Origin: Fimbriimonadaceae bacterium
GTDB taxonomy: Bacteria > Armatimonadota > Fimbriimonadia > Fimbriimonadales > Fimbriimonadaceae
NCBI GenBank assembly: GCA_022402505.1
Contig: JAKRSE010000300.1
Coordinates: 1-9,971, forward strand
Reading direction: 5' to 3'
Length of the DNA: 9,971 nucleotides
Shown: positions 1 through 6,063 of the stretch, piece by piece
How positions within the stretch are numbered: the stretch's first letter is position 1
How the letters are laid out: every line of letters starts with the position of its first letter
The notes under the pieces: model-generated
Told to the model about the DNA's origin: nothing
Database searches by the model: none
The model's input: the letters and a program-made list of their open reading frames with translations, nothing else
Made by a program: the position numbers and the translations under genes

Positions 1-199
1 CCCTCGGGAAGCCTGCGAATCGGTGATCCGCCACATGAACCGCCGTCATGCCGAGGGCTTTCGACTCCCCTGCGTGGTTCTGGCAATGAATCCGCAGGGA
101 CAATGGGGAGCGGCTGCCGCCGGAGGCGACTTCGACCTCTGGATCCGCACCCCGGACGGCGCCGTTTCGGTCGAGCACTTCGAACCTCTTTTCCCATGA
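1..199 (+). CDS. N4-(beta-N-acetylglucosaminyl)-L-asparaginase-like Ntn hydrolase, C-terminal end (partial)
   Basis: An open frame enters from the left edge and stops with TGA at 197-199, giving about 65 residues. The fragment has the pattern PREACESVIRHMNRR, then LPCVVLAMNPQGQWGAAA, then a short beta-rich ending. This matches the C-terminal part of the beta subunit of glycosylasparaginases, where an 'EAC..vi.ri' helix is followed by a 'g.iann.G.yGaa' strand pair. Family members are autoproteolytic amidohydrolases that cleave an asparagine side-chain amide. The catalytic Thr would lie upstream, outside the window, so activity cannot be judged. The stop overlaps the next start in an ATGA (196-199), suggesting translational coupling. 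A plant-type asparaginase or isoaspartyl peptidase of the same superfamily remains possible. Confidence 0.6.
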   Translation, partial: PREACESVIRHMNRRHAEGFRLPCVVLAMNPQGQWGAAAAGGDFDLWIRTPDGAVSVEHFEPLFP

Positions 200-1152
200 C
201 CAACCGCGAGCGAGACATTGAACGGGTGATCGGCCGAGAGCCCCTCGGCTGTCCCAACGACCTGCTGGTCGAGGAGCTGCGGACGACGGTCCAGGAGCTC
301 GGCGAGCCGCTGGAATCCCTGAAGACGTCCGGCGCGGTTCTCGGATTCGCGGGCCTCTGGTTCACTCCCGGGCACTTTCGCGCGGCGGGAGAGCGGTATC
401 TGGAGGCGGTGCGAAGCCTGCACCGAGCCGAGCCGGGCGCACTCGCCTGGGGGGCTCGGCAGGTCGCGGAAGAGGCCGGGCTGCCCTGGATCGGCAAGCC
501 GCTCGACCGGATCATCGCCAAGCTGGCCGAAGACGGAGTCATCATCCCCGAGGGCCGTCTGGTCCGGGCTCCAGAGCATCGCCCCACCCGGTCGCCCCGC
601 CAGGATCGATTTGTGGAACGGATGAGCGCCGCGCTTCAGCAGGCGAACGGCCCGATGGGCCTGCGGGATCTGGCCCTCCAGCTCCACGTCCCGATCCAGG
701 CGGTGGAAGAGGCGGGCGCACGCATGGTTGCCGACGAGACGGTCGCCCGGGTCGGGACAGGCCTGGTCGATCGCCGCTGGCTGGAGGCCCTGGCCCGTGA
801 GCTGGCGAAGGTCAATCCGGACGGCACCTTCAATCTCGGCGACATCCGCCGCGACCTGGATGTCACCCGCAGCCGGGTGGAGAGTGTGGTCAAGTCGATG
901 ATCGACCTCGGCTGGGTGTCGCTGGCCGAGGTCGGCTTCAAGGTCGATGTCACGAAGATTCAGCGGACTCGTCCCCGCCCGCCTCGTCCCGACCGAGACG
1001 ACCGCCCTCGGGGTCCCCGGCCGGATCGCGACGAGCGGCCCCGCGGACCGAGGTTCGATCGGGGCGGCCCGCGAGGGGATCGGCCCAGCGGTCCGAGGCG
1101 AGACGACCGAGAGGGGGGCCCTCGCGGCCGTGGTCCTCGCCGAACTCGATGA
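196..1152 (+). CDS. SelB C-terminal-like tandem winged-helix protein with Arg/Gly/Pro/Asp-rich tail
   Basis: 318 residues. I chose the ATG at 196 because it overlaps the preceding stop (ATGA) and begins just before the first helix. The frame is open further upstream but reads only Arg-rich shadow there. Residues 5-250 look like four successive winged-helix units (about 5-58, 64-128, 133-190 and 195-250). Their spacing and signatures resemble the C-terminal half of the selenocysteine elongation factor SelB. Examples are the WFTPGHFRAAGE strand-helix turn, LVRAPEHRPTRSPRQ between units 2 and 3, and GTFNLGDIRRDLDVTRSRV in unit 4. No EF-Tu-like GTPase domain (no GHVDHGK or NKxD) is present. In SelB these units bind the SECIS RNA hairpin, so RNA or DNA binding is inferred here. 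Residues 257-318 are an Arg/Pro/Asp/Gly tail typical of nucleic-acid-binding disordered regions. A generic winged-helix regulator is the alternative. Confidence 0.6.
   Translation: MTNRERDIERVIGREPLGCPNDLLVEELRTTVQELGEPLESLKTSGAVLGFAGLWFTPGHFRAAGERYLEAVRSLHRAEPGALAWGARQVAEEAGLPWIGKPLDRIIAKLAEDGVIIPEGRLVRAPEHRPTRSPRQDRFVERMSAALQQANGPMGLRDLALQLHVPIQAVEEAGARMVADETVARVGTGLVDRRWLEALARELAKVNPDGTFNLGDIRRDLDVTRSRVESVVKSMIDLGWVSLAEVGFKVDVTKIQRTRPRPPRPDRDDRPRGPRPDRDERPRGPRFDRGGPRGDRPSGPRRDDREGGPRGRGPRRTR
985..1083 (+). repeat. 33-bp imperfect coding repeat in the RG-rich tail
   Basis: Two 33-bp units at 985-1017 and 1018-1050 encode RPDRDDRPRGP and RPDRDERPRGP. A decayed third unit at 1051-1083 encodes RFDRGGPRGDR. 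The units differ at many synonymous positions, so the peptide pattern is better conserved than the DNA. This suggests selection on an arginine-rich, low-complexity, probably disordered tail rather than a recent duplication. RGG-like segments commonly add nonspecific RNA affinity, but that role is inferred here. Confidence 0.7.
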
Positions 1153-1585
1153 CATCCAGGCGGCGCGAGTCGGCCGCCGCCTCGTCTTCACCAACGGCGT
1201 CTTCGACATCCTCCACGCCGGCCATGTGACCCTGCTGGAAGCGGCGAGAGAGCAGGGAGACATGCTGATCGTCGGGCTCAACTCCGACGATTCCGTCCGC
1301 CGGCTGGGCAAGGGACCGGAACGGCCGATCAACCCGCTCGCCGACCGAATGCGGGTCGTCGGCGCCCTGCGTTGCGTGGATGGAGTCCTCTCATTCGAAG
1401 AAGACACGCCCGTCGAGCTGATCCGCCGGCTGAAGCCCGACGTCCACGTGAAGGGCGGCGACTATCGGCCGGAGGATCTCCCCGAAACGGCGGTGGTGGA
1501 AGCTTCGGGGGGACGAGTGGTGATCATCCCCCTCCTGGAAGGCCGCAGCACGACGTCGGTCGTGCGACGGATGCAGAAGCCATGA
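1130..1585 (+). CDS. rfaE2: D-glycero-beta-D-manno-heptose 1-phosphate adenylyltransferase
   Basis: 151 residues from a GTG start at 1130, close to the usual length of stand-alone RfaE2 proteins. It transfers AMP from ATP to heptose 1-phosphate, a late step toward ADP-heptose for lipopolysaccharide core or other heptose glycans, in the cytoplasm. The nucleotidyltransferase signature TNGVFDILHAGH lies at residues 21-32, with the HxGH catalytic motif at 29-32. The family blocks VGLNSDDSVRRL, RPINPLADR, DVHVKGGDY and the terminal EGRSTTSVV all follow in order. It corresponds to the C-terminal half of two-domain HldE; the kinase half is not in the window. The start is chosen by family length, and a GAGAGGGGGG stretch lies at 1109-1118. 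It overlaps the winged-helix gene by 23 bp. The frame stays open upstream, but that part is Arg-rich shadow of the tail. Confidence 0.93.
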   Translation: MVLAELDDIQAARVGRRLVFTNGVFDILHAGHVTLLEAAREQGDMLIVGLNSDDSVRRLGKGPERPINPLADRMRVVGALRCVDGVLSFEEDTPVELIRRLKPDVHVKGGDYRPEDLPETAVVEASGGRVVIIPLLEGRSTTSVVRRMQKP

Positions 1586-1588
1586 GGC

Positions 1589-2311
1589 TCAGTCCTCTTC
1601 CTCTTCGTACTCCCCGACGATCCGGTCCACGTTGTGGAGACCGGGATACTCGCCGGGGAAGGAGGTGTCCTGCGCGTTCAGGGTCTGCTCCCAGACTCGG
1701 AACTTGGCGTGGCTGTCGCTGAAGCCGAAGTTGCCCCCCTTGTTGTTCCACGGCTTGTGGTAGATCGGGGACTCCAGCCAGTTGAAGTGCTCATGCTCCT
1801 CGTCCGGGTCCTTGGGGCCATGACCGTGGTCATGATCCTCACACTCGTAGGCTTCCGGGTCGTTCCAGGAAACGTAATCGCAGGGCCAGGAGTGGTAGTC
1901 CAGTTCGTCGTAGTCCTGGTCTCGGGTGGCGAAGACGATCTGGCTGGACGGCAGGCTCACGGTCGTGAAGTTGAGCCCGTGGGCGAAGAGGCCGTTCATC
2001 AGGTAGTCGGAATCCGGGCTGCCGGCCGGGGCCGAGTAGGCCGGAGTCCGGAAAACGCCGCGATTCTTGACGTAGGGGTAGAGCGGCTCGAACCAGTAGT
2101 ACTCGTTCTCGTGGTCCACATGGACGGACTGATCGTCGTAGTCCGCCGCGTACATCTGCAGGGCCAGGCCGATCTGCTTGAAGTTGCTCAGGTCCTGCGT
2201 CTTCTTGGCGGCCGCCTTCGCCTGGCTGAAGACAGGGAAGAGGATCGCAGCCAGGATCGCAATGATGGCGATGACAACGAGAAGCTCGATCAACGTAAAG
2301 GCACGACGCAT
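1589..2311 (-). CDS. Type IV pilin-like / DUF1559-style pseudopilin with His/Asp/Glu-rich loop
   Basis: 240 residues from the ATG at 2311; a frame extension 12 codons upstream would put extra residues before the leader and is unlikely. The N-terminus MRRAFTLIELLVVIAIIAIL is a type III prepilin signal. A prepilin peptidase would cut between Ala4 and Phe5, leaving Glu at position 5 of the mature protein, and the long hydrophobic helix would anchor the protein or assemble it. After it come SNFKQIGLALQMYAADYDD (42-60), a PLYPYVKN segment (77-83) and a C-terminal GGNFGFSDSHAKF (192-204), the order seen in the large pilin-like families of Armatimonadota and Planctomycetota. Unusual is the insert around 150-176, rich in Asp, Glu and His (HDHGHG, EEHEHF) with Cys144 and Cys157 nearby. 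The protein ends in an acidic run. Its job is unknown. It may be cotranscribed with the exported protein gene 63 bp upstream. Confidence 0.85.
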   Translation of the reverse strand: MRRAFTLIELLVVIAIIAILAAILFPVFSQAKAAAKKTQDLSNFKQIGLALQMYAADYDDQSVHVDHENEYYWFEPLYPYVKNRGVFRTPAYSAPAGSPDSDYLMNGLFAHGLNFTTVSLPSSQIVFATRDQDYDELDYHSWPCDYVSWNDPEAYECEDHDHGHGPKDPDEEHEHFNWLESPIYHKPWNNKGGNFGFSDSHAKFRVWEQTLNAQDTSFPGEYPGLHNVDRIVGEYEEEED

Positions 2312-2374
2312 GGAACGATCATGACATTGAACCGAGTTCAAAAGCAAGTTTCATGCAAAAGATGATCTGCTGTT
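2312..2374 (-). promoter_or_regulatory. Intergenic region with sigma-54-like element and palindrome upstream of the pseudopilin
   Basis: This 63-bp gap is visibly more AT-rich than its surroundings. On the minus strand TTGCAT-N5-TTGCT (2343-2358) resembles a sigma-54 -24/-12 element: the GC at -12 is present, but the -24 GG is degraded to TG. About 20 nt would remain between a start site near 2332 and the ATG at 2311. Overlapping that start is a perfect interrupted palindrome, TTGAAC-CGA-GTTCAA on the plus strand (2327-2341), which could be an operator. There is no Shine-Dalgarno sequence before the ATG. All of this is pattern matching on one sequence and is weak. Confidence 0.25.
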
Positions 2375-3622
2375 TCAGCGAGAATCCTGCCACACCACCG
2401 TGCCGTCCAGCATGACGACTGCTCGCCCGACCGATGTGATCACGCTGCCGAACGGGGTTGCGGCCGTGTTGATGTTCGGACCGAGCGTCCCTCCCGGCCA
2501 GGCCTGTTCGAAGCCGGCGAGTGAATCGTCCCAGCGAAGGTAGGGGGCGAGTCCGGCGGCGGTTTCGCCCGGCCGGGGGTGGCTCATGAAGTTGTCGCGG
2601 AAGAAGAACCTCACGGCCCTTCCGATGTCCCGAGCCTGGCGCTCTGCTTTGCCTCGCGCCTCACGGTAGCGGGCGGCATTGGTTTGGGCAACGGGAACCC
2701 GGCGGATCTGGCGCACGAAGAGGGCCTGATCCTGGACGAAGGCCACGCTCTCCCCGCCCTGGACGAGGGCGGCGGGGCCGGGGCTGAGGCTGATCGGAAT
2801 CGTGCCGGTGGCTCGGGTCGAAGCGAGGCGAAGCCCTCCGGGGCCCGAGGCCACCGAGATCTCGGGCGGCTCTGGTCGGCCCCGGCCTCGATCCGGTTCG
2901 TAGGTCAGGGAGAGGGACACCAGGTCGATCCGGGCGACCTCGCGGATCGAACCGCGTCGGACCACCGGCAGCCACAGCTCATCCCCCTGCCACAGGTAAT
3001 CCTGGGGACCGGATGTTTCCCGGGGGAAGGTCTGGGTGGCGAGGGGCCTGCCGTCTTCGCGGAGGGGGGTGAGGTGCCAGGTCTCCCGAGCGACCTCCCC
3101 GCCCGGCCCGAAGTCGACGGACTGGCCGAACAGCAGCAGCCGCTCGCCCTGCGGGTCGGCCAGGAGCCGCACCGACTGCCCGACGACCGAGGCCCGATGG
3201 AGGGGGTTGAGGCTCACCTCGCCCGGCCCGGCGCCGGAGACGACGGCGATGCTCCAGATCGGCTCGTCCCGGACCACGGCTTCGGAGACGACGGCGACCC
3301 GTCCGCCCTTCAGCCAGGCGACCTGCCATTCCGATTCGGGTCCCAGCGTCCCGACCCGAACGCCCTGAGGCCGCCGGAGGTCGCGCACCCAGACCTCCCG
3401 AGAGCCGGCCGGCCTCTCGTCCATCCCTTCGATGCGGTCCGGCGGGAGGGGCGGCGTCCGAACATAGGCGATCATCGGGCTGATCGGCGAGGCCTTCAGC
3501 TCGGTGATCCGGCCGACATCCAGAAGCAGGGGCGCACCCAGCATCACCTCCTGTCCCTCCACCACCAGTTCGGCTCGGGGAGGGAGTGAAAGGAGAAGGG
3601 TCAGGCCCAGGAAGCCGGTCAC
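2375..3622 (-). CDS. Exported protein of unknown function, beta-rich, with a possible pseudopilin-like C-terminus
   Basis: 415 residues from a GTG at 3622, which starts directly at a hydrophobic segment TGFLGLTLLLSLPPRA that looks like a secretion signal ending near Ala18. An in-frame TTG at 3676 with a GAGAGG 6 nt upstream (3683-3688) would add 18 residues carrying three Arg and is a real alternative. The open frame continues to about 4483, but there it is the antisense shadow of the divergent gene. The middle consists of repeated short beta-strand blocks (VWVRDL, WQVAWLKGGRVAVVSE, IWSIAVVS, LLADPQGERLLLF), resembling a propeller-like fold, but I recognise no named family. The last roughly 110 residues contain KAERQARDIGRAVRFFFRDN, LAPYLRWDDSL and VVMLDGTVVW, reminiscent of pilin-like soluble domains. 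Probably periplasmic or on the cell surface; function unknown. It may be cotranscribed with the downstream pseudopilin. Confidence 0.65.
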   Translation of the reverse strand: MTGFLGLTLLLSLPPRAELVVEGQEVMLGAPLLLDVGRITELKASPISPMIAYVRTPPLPPDRIEGMDERPAGSREVWVRDLRRPQGVRVGTLGPESEWQVAWLKGGRVAVVSEAVVRDEPIWSIAVVSGAGPGEVSLNPLHRASVVGQSVRLLADPQGERLLLFGQSVDFGPGGEVARETWHLTPLREDGRPLATQTFPRETSGPQDYLWQGDELWLPVVRRGSIREVARIDLVSLSLTYEPDRGRGRPEPPEISVASGPGGLRLASTRATGTIPISLSPGPAALVQGGESVAFVQDQALFVRQIRRVPVAQTNAARYREARGKAERQARDIGRAVRFFFRDNFMSHPRPGETAAGLAPYLRWDDSLAGFEQAWPGGTLGPNINTAATPFGSVITSVGRAVVMLDGTVVWQDSR

Positions 3623-3706
3623 GCTGAGATGGACGTTCGGCGGGCGGCCCAGGTTCAGGCGGGTCCGGCAATCCAACCTCGGCCTCTCGTCCGTCTGTCT
3701 CTGCAG

Positions 3707-4339
3707 ATGATCTCCGTGCTCCTGGCGGCCGCGGTCGCCCAATCCGCCGATTCGGTGTCCCTGCAATGGAAGCCCAAAGCGGGCGAGACCTTCACCTACG
3801 AGTACACGCTGGACCAGAAGGTCGGGCGGATGACCGCCTTCATCCAGTGGAAGGTCCTGCAGAGCGAGCCCGACGGCTGGACCATCCAGACCACCAGTCG
3901 AGGCGCGTTGGTGCAGGTGGCGGGTCAGGAGATCCGCGACAGCCGAACCACCCAGACCATGGCCCGCTACGGGATCCGGGGCCAGCTGCTGGACATTCTG
4001 CAGGGCCCTCAGGACCGAGGCGCCGTGGCCTTGGCCCGGGTCAATCGGTTCGTCGCTCCGCCCCAGCCCGTCCGGCCCGGCGGAACGTGGCGGTTCGAAT
4101 ACCCGGCTGAATCCGGACTTCCGGCGCTCCGCTTGGACTTCACCCTTCGCGAGGTGAAAGGTTCGCCGCGAATCGCCCGAGTCGCAGTCCGAGCGGCCGA
4201 GGAAGGGAGCGGCATGACCGCGGACGGCGAATGGGAGATCGGCGCAGACGGGGCTCCGCTGGGCCTGAAGGCGACGGTGCGCAGCCTGCCCGGCCTGCCC
4301 TCGGGCGACAGCTTCAGCCTCAGTCTGACCCGGCGCTGA
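3707..4339 (+). CDS. Exported beta-rich protein of unknown function
   Basis: 210 residues from the ATG at 3707. It opens with MISVLLAAAVAQSA, a short hydrophobic stretch ending in a plausible signal peptidase I site before Asp15. The n-region has no charge, so the upstream ATG at 3629 (26 more residues, several Arg) could be the true start. The mature part is an alternating beta-strand pattern: VSLQWKPKAGETFTYEYTLDQKV, WKVLQSEPDGWTIQTTSRGA, then a PVRPGGTWRFEY turn and a final SGDSFSLSLTRR strand. The opening 'L.wk.kaGetf.Yey' resembles secreted proteins of the DUF6263 kind, but I cannot confirm a family. There are no cysteines and no catalytic motif. It is divergent from the exported protein ending at 2375, and its last 20 bp overlap the 3' end of coaBC on the other strand. 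Confidence 0.7.
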   Translation: MISVLLAAAVAQSADSVSLQWKPKAGETFTYEYTLDQKVGRMTAFIQWKVLQSEPDGWTIQTTSRGALVQVAGQEIRDSRTTQTMARYGIRGQLLDILQGPQDRGAVALARVNRFVAPPQPVRPGGTWRFEYPAESGLPALRLDFTLREVKGSPRIARVAVRAAEEGSGMTADGEWEIGADGAPLGLKATVRSLPGLPSGDSFSLSLTRR

Positions 4340-5519
4340 ACCAGGCCTCGGCGAGCCGCTCCAGCATCCAGACCGAACAGGCGGCTTTGGAGGCGAAGCC
4401 GGAATCCATCGGGTCCGCGTCCGGCAGAAGCAGGGTGAGGCGGTTCGAGGCCGACTCGAAGCCGATGGTGGAGTCGCCGACATTGTTCACCGCCAGCGCA
4501 TCGACGCCCTTGCGGATCATCTTCTGCCGCGCGGCCTCGAGGCCGTCATCGGGTTCGGCCGCGAAGGCGACAACCTTCGCATGGGGCGCGGCCTGGCGCA
4601 GCGCGGCGATCACATCGGGATTCGGCACGAGCCTCAGGTTCAGCTCCTCCCCGGACCGCCGAATCTTGCCTTCCACCCGCTCGGCGGGCCGATAGTCGGC
4701 GACGGCGGCCACCCCGAAGACGACATCGGCCTCCGGGACGAGGGAGAGGCCGGCCTCCAGCATCTCCTGAGCGGTCGTCACTCGGACCACTCTTGCCTGA
4801 GCCGGGAGCGGGGCCCGCTGGGGTCCCGCGATGACCGTGACCTCGGCCCCCATCCACAGGGCCGCCCGGGCGAGGGCCGAACCCATGCGGCCGCTGCTGC
4901 GGTTCGTGAGTCGGCGGACGTCGTCCCAAGGCTCTTCGGTCGGGCCGGAAGTCAGCAGAACCCTCCGCCCCTGCCATAGCCGGCGGACTCCGAGAACGGT
5001 TCGGACGGCGGCCAGAATCTCCGGGATCGAGGCGAGCTTGCCCTGCCCCTCCTCCCCGCAGGCGACCTCGCCTTCTCCCGGCTCCACGACCCAGGCGGCG
5101 CGGGACTGCAGGGCGGTCATCGACTCCCGGGTCGTCTCATGGCTCCACATGCTGGGGTTCATCGCCGGGGCGACGATCAGCGGGCACTCGGCGGCGAGGG
5201 CCAGAGTGGTCAGCATGTCCTCGCCGCGCCCTTGAGCCAACGCGTTGACCGCATGGGCGGTGGCCGGGGCGACAAGAACCAGGTCCGCCCACCGCGCCCA
5301 GTCGATGTGGGCCATGCGGCCGCGCTCCGGTTCTTCGAAGGCATCGACCAGGCAGGGCTGTCCGGTCAAGGCCTCAAAGAGCGCCGAGGTCACGAACTTG
5401 GCGGCGCTGCGGGTCAGGAGGACGCGGACTTCGTGGCCCTCGCGCATCATCTCCCTCGCCAGGTCGGCGGCCCGGTAGCAGGCGACGCTGCCCGTGACCC
5501 CCAGGATCACTTTAGCCAC
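4320..5519 (-). CDS. coaBC: Bifunctional phosphopantothenoylcysteine decarboxylase / phosphopantothenate-cysteine ligase
   Basis: 399 residues, the normal length for fused CoaBC. It makes 4'-phosphopantetheine from 4'-phosphopantothenate and cysteine in coenzyme A synthesis. The N-terminal FMN-dependent CoaC half (about 1-175) has ILGVTGSVACYRA (5-17), the catalytic His71 in AHIDWARWAD, the PAMN motif at 118-121 and the reductase Cys154 in VACGEEGQGK. The C-terminal CoaB half (about 184-399) has SGPTEEPWDDVRRLTNRSSGRMG (191-213) with the conserved Asn206, AAVADYRP (271-278) and Lys285 in EGKIRR. All expected active-site residues are present. The start is GTG at 5519, preceded by a strong GGAGGAG inside gmk. 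The start overlaps the gmk stop by 8 bp, so translation is probably coupled. The stop overlaps the convergent exported-protein gene by 20 bp. Confidence 0.96.
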   Translation of the reverse strand: MAKVILGVTGSVACYRAADLAREMMREGHEVRVLLTRSAAKFVTSALFEALTGQPCLVDAFEEPERGRMAHIDWARWADLVLVAPATAHAVNALAQGRGEDMLTTLALAAECPLIVAPAMNPSMWSHETTRESMTALQSRAAWVVEPGEGEVACGEEGQGKLASIPEILAAVRTVLGVRRLWQGRRVLLTSGPTEEPWDDVRRLTNRSSGRMGSALARAALWMGAEVTVIAGPQRAPLPAQARVVRVTTAQEMLEAGLSLVPEADVVFGVAAVADYRPAERVEGKIRRSGEELNLRLVPNPDVIAALRQAAPHAKVVAFAAEPDDGLEAARQKMIRKGVDALAVNNVGDSTIGFESASNRLTLLLPDADPMDSGFASKAACSVWMLERLAEAWFSAGSD

Positions 5520-6063
5520 GAACGATCTCCTCCAGCCGGTCCACGGTCTCTTCCACGTCGGAGTTCACCACCTGGTGGTCGTACCGGGCCGCCTGGGCCA
5601 GTTCCTCTTCGGCGTTCTTGAGCCTCAGGGCGAGAGCAGCTTCGTCCTCGGTGCCGCGCTCGCGGATGCGCCGTTCCAGTTCTTCGCGAGTCGGCGGAAG
5701 CAGGAAGATGCTGACGATGTTGGGCATCTGCCGTCTCACGGCCTCCGCCCCCTGGACGTCGATCTTCAGCAGGGCGATTCCGCCGTCGTCCACGATCGCC
5801 TGGAGGCCCTGCCAGGGCGTCGCGTAGCCGCGCCCGTGGACGATCATGTGCTCCAGAAACTCGCCTGCTTCGGCCTGAGCCCGGAACTCCTCGTCGGAGA
5901 GGAATCGGTAGTCCACCCCATCGACCTCGCCGGGGCGTGGTGAGCGAGTGGTGCATGCGACGACCCTCCGAACCCGGGGATTGCGGGCCTGCCAGGCGGC
6001 GATGACCGTGTCTTTGCCGACTCCGCTGGGCCCGCTGAGGATGACGGGTCGGCCCTGGATCAT
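5512..6063 (-). CDS. gmk: Guanylate kinase
   Basis: 183 residues from ATG at 6063; the usual size is about 180-210. It phosphorylates GMP to GDP with ATP in the cytoplasm. The P-loop is GPSGVGKDT at residues 11-19; Asp rather than Gly or Ser after GK is a known variant of this family. The GMP-binding segment TTRSPRPGEVDGVDYRF, the EFLEHMIVHGRGYATP region, the LLKIDVQGAEAVR strand-helix and the FLLPPTREELERRIRERGTE lid follow in canonical order. The ATG overlaps the yvcK stop (ATGA, 6060-6063), and the TAA stop overlaps the coaBC start by 8 bp. In many bacteria rpoZ lies between gmk and coaBC; here there is no room for it. Confidence 0.96.
   Translation of the reverse strand: MIQGRPVILSGPSGVGKDTVIAAWQARNPRVRRVVACTTRSPRPGEVDGVDYRFLSDEEFRAQAEAGEFLEHMIVHGRGYATPWQGLQAIVDDGGIALLKIDVQGAEAVRRQMPNIVSIFLLPPTREELERRIRERGTEDEAALALRLKNAEEELAQAARYDHQVVNSDVEETVDRLEEIVRG
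5527..5533 (-). promoter_or_regulatory. Shine-Dalgarno sequence for coaBC
   Basis: On the minus strand GGAGGAG lies 7 nt before the GTG start of coaBC, inside the last codons of gmk. It fixes the GTG at 5519 as the start. It is the clearest ribosome binding site in a window where several other genes have none. Confidence 0.75.

Noticed and set aside
947..1129. Upstream extension of rfaE2 to an ATG at 947
   Set aside because: It would add 61 Arg/Gly-rich residues not found in RfaE2 and would overlap the winged-helix gene by about 200 bp.
46..1407. Long minus-strand open frame of about 450 codons opposite the winged-helix and rfaE2 genes
   Set aside because: Composition is Arg/Ser/Pro-rich antisense shadow. 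The plus-strand genes have clear family motifs and the minus frame has none.
1819..1834. Inverted repeat CATGACC-GT-GGTCATG inside the pseudopilin gene
   Set aside because: It falls in codons for alternating Asp and His (GAC/CAT), which make such palindromes by themselves; the 2-nt loop is too small for a stable hairpin.
3677..4483. Extension of the exported-protein frame (2375-3622) upstream by about 270 codons
   Set aside because: The sequence there lacks structure and lies antisense to the exported gene at 3707-4339 and inside coaBC. A signal-like segment begins at 3622.
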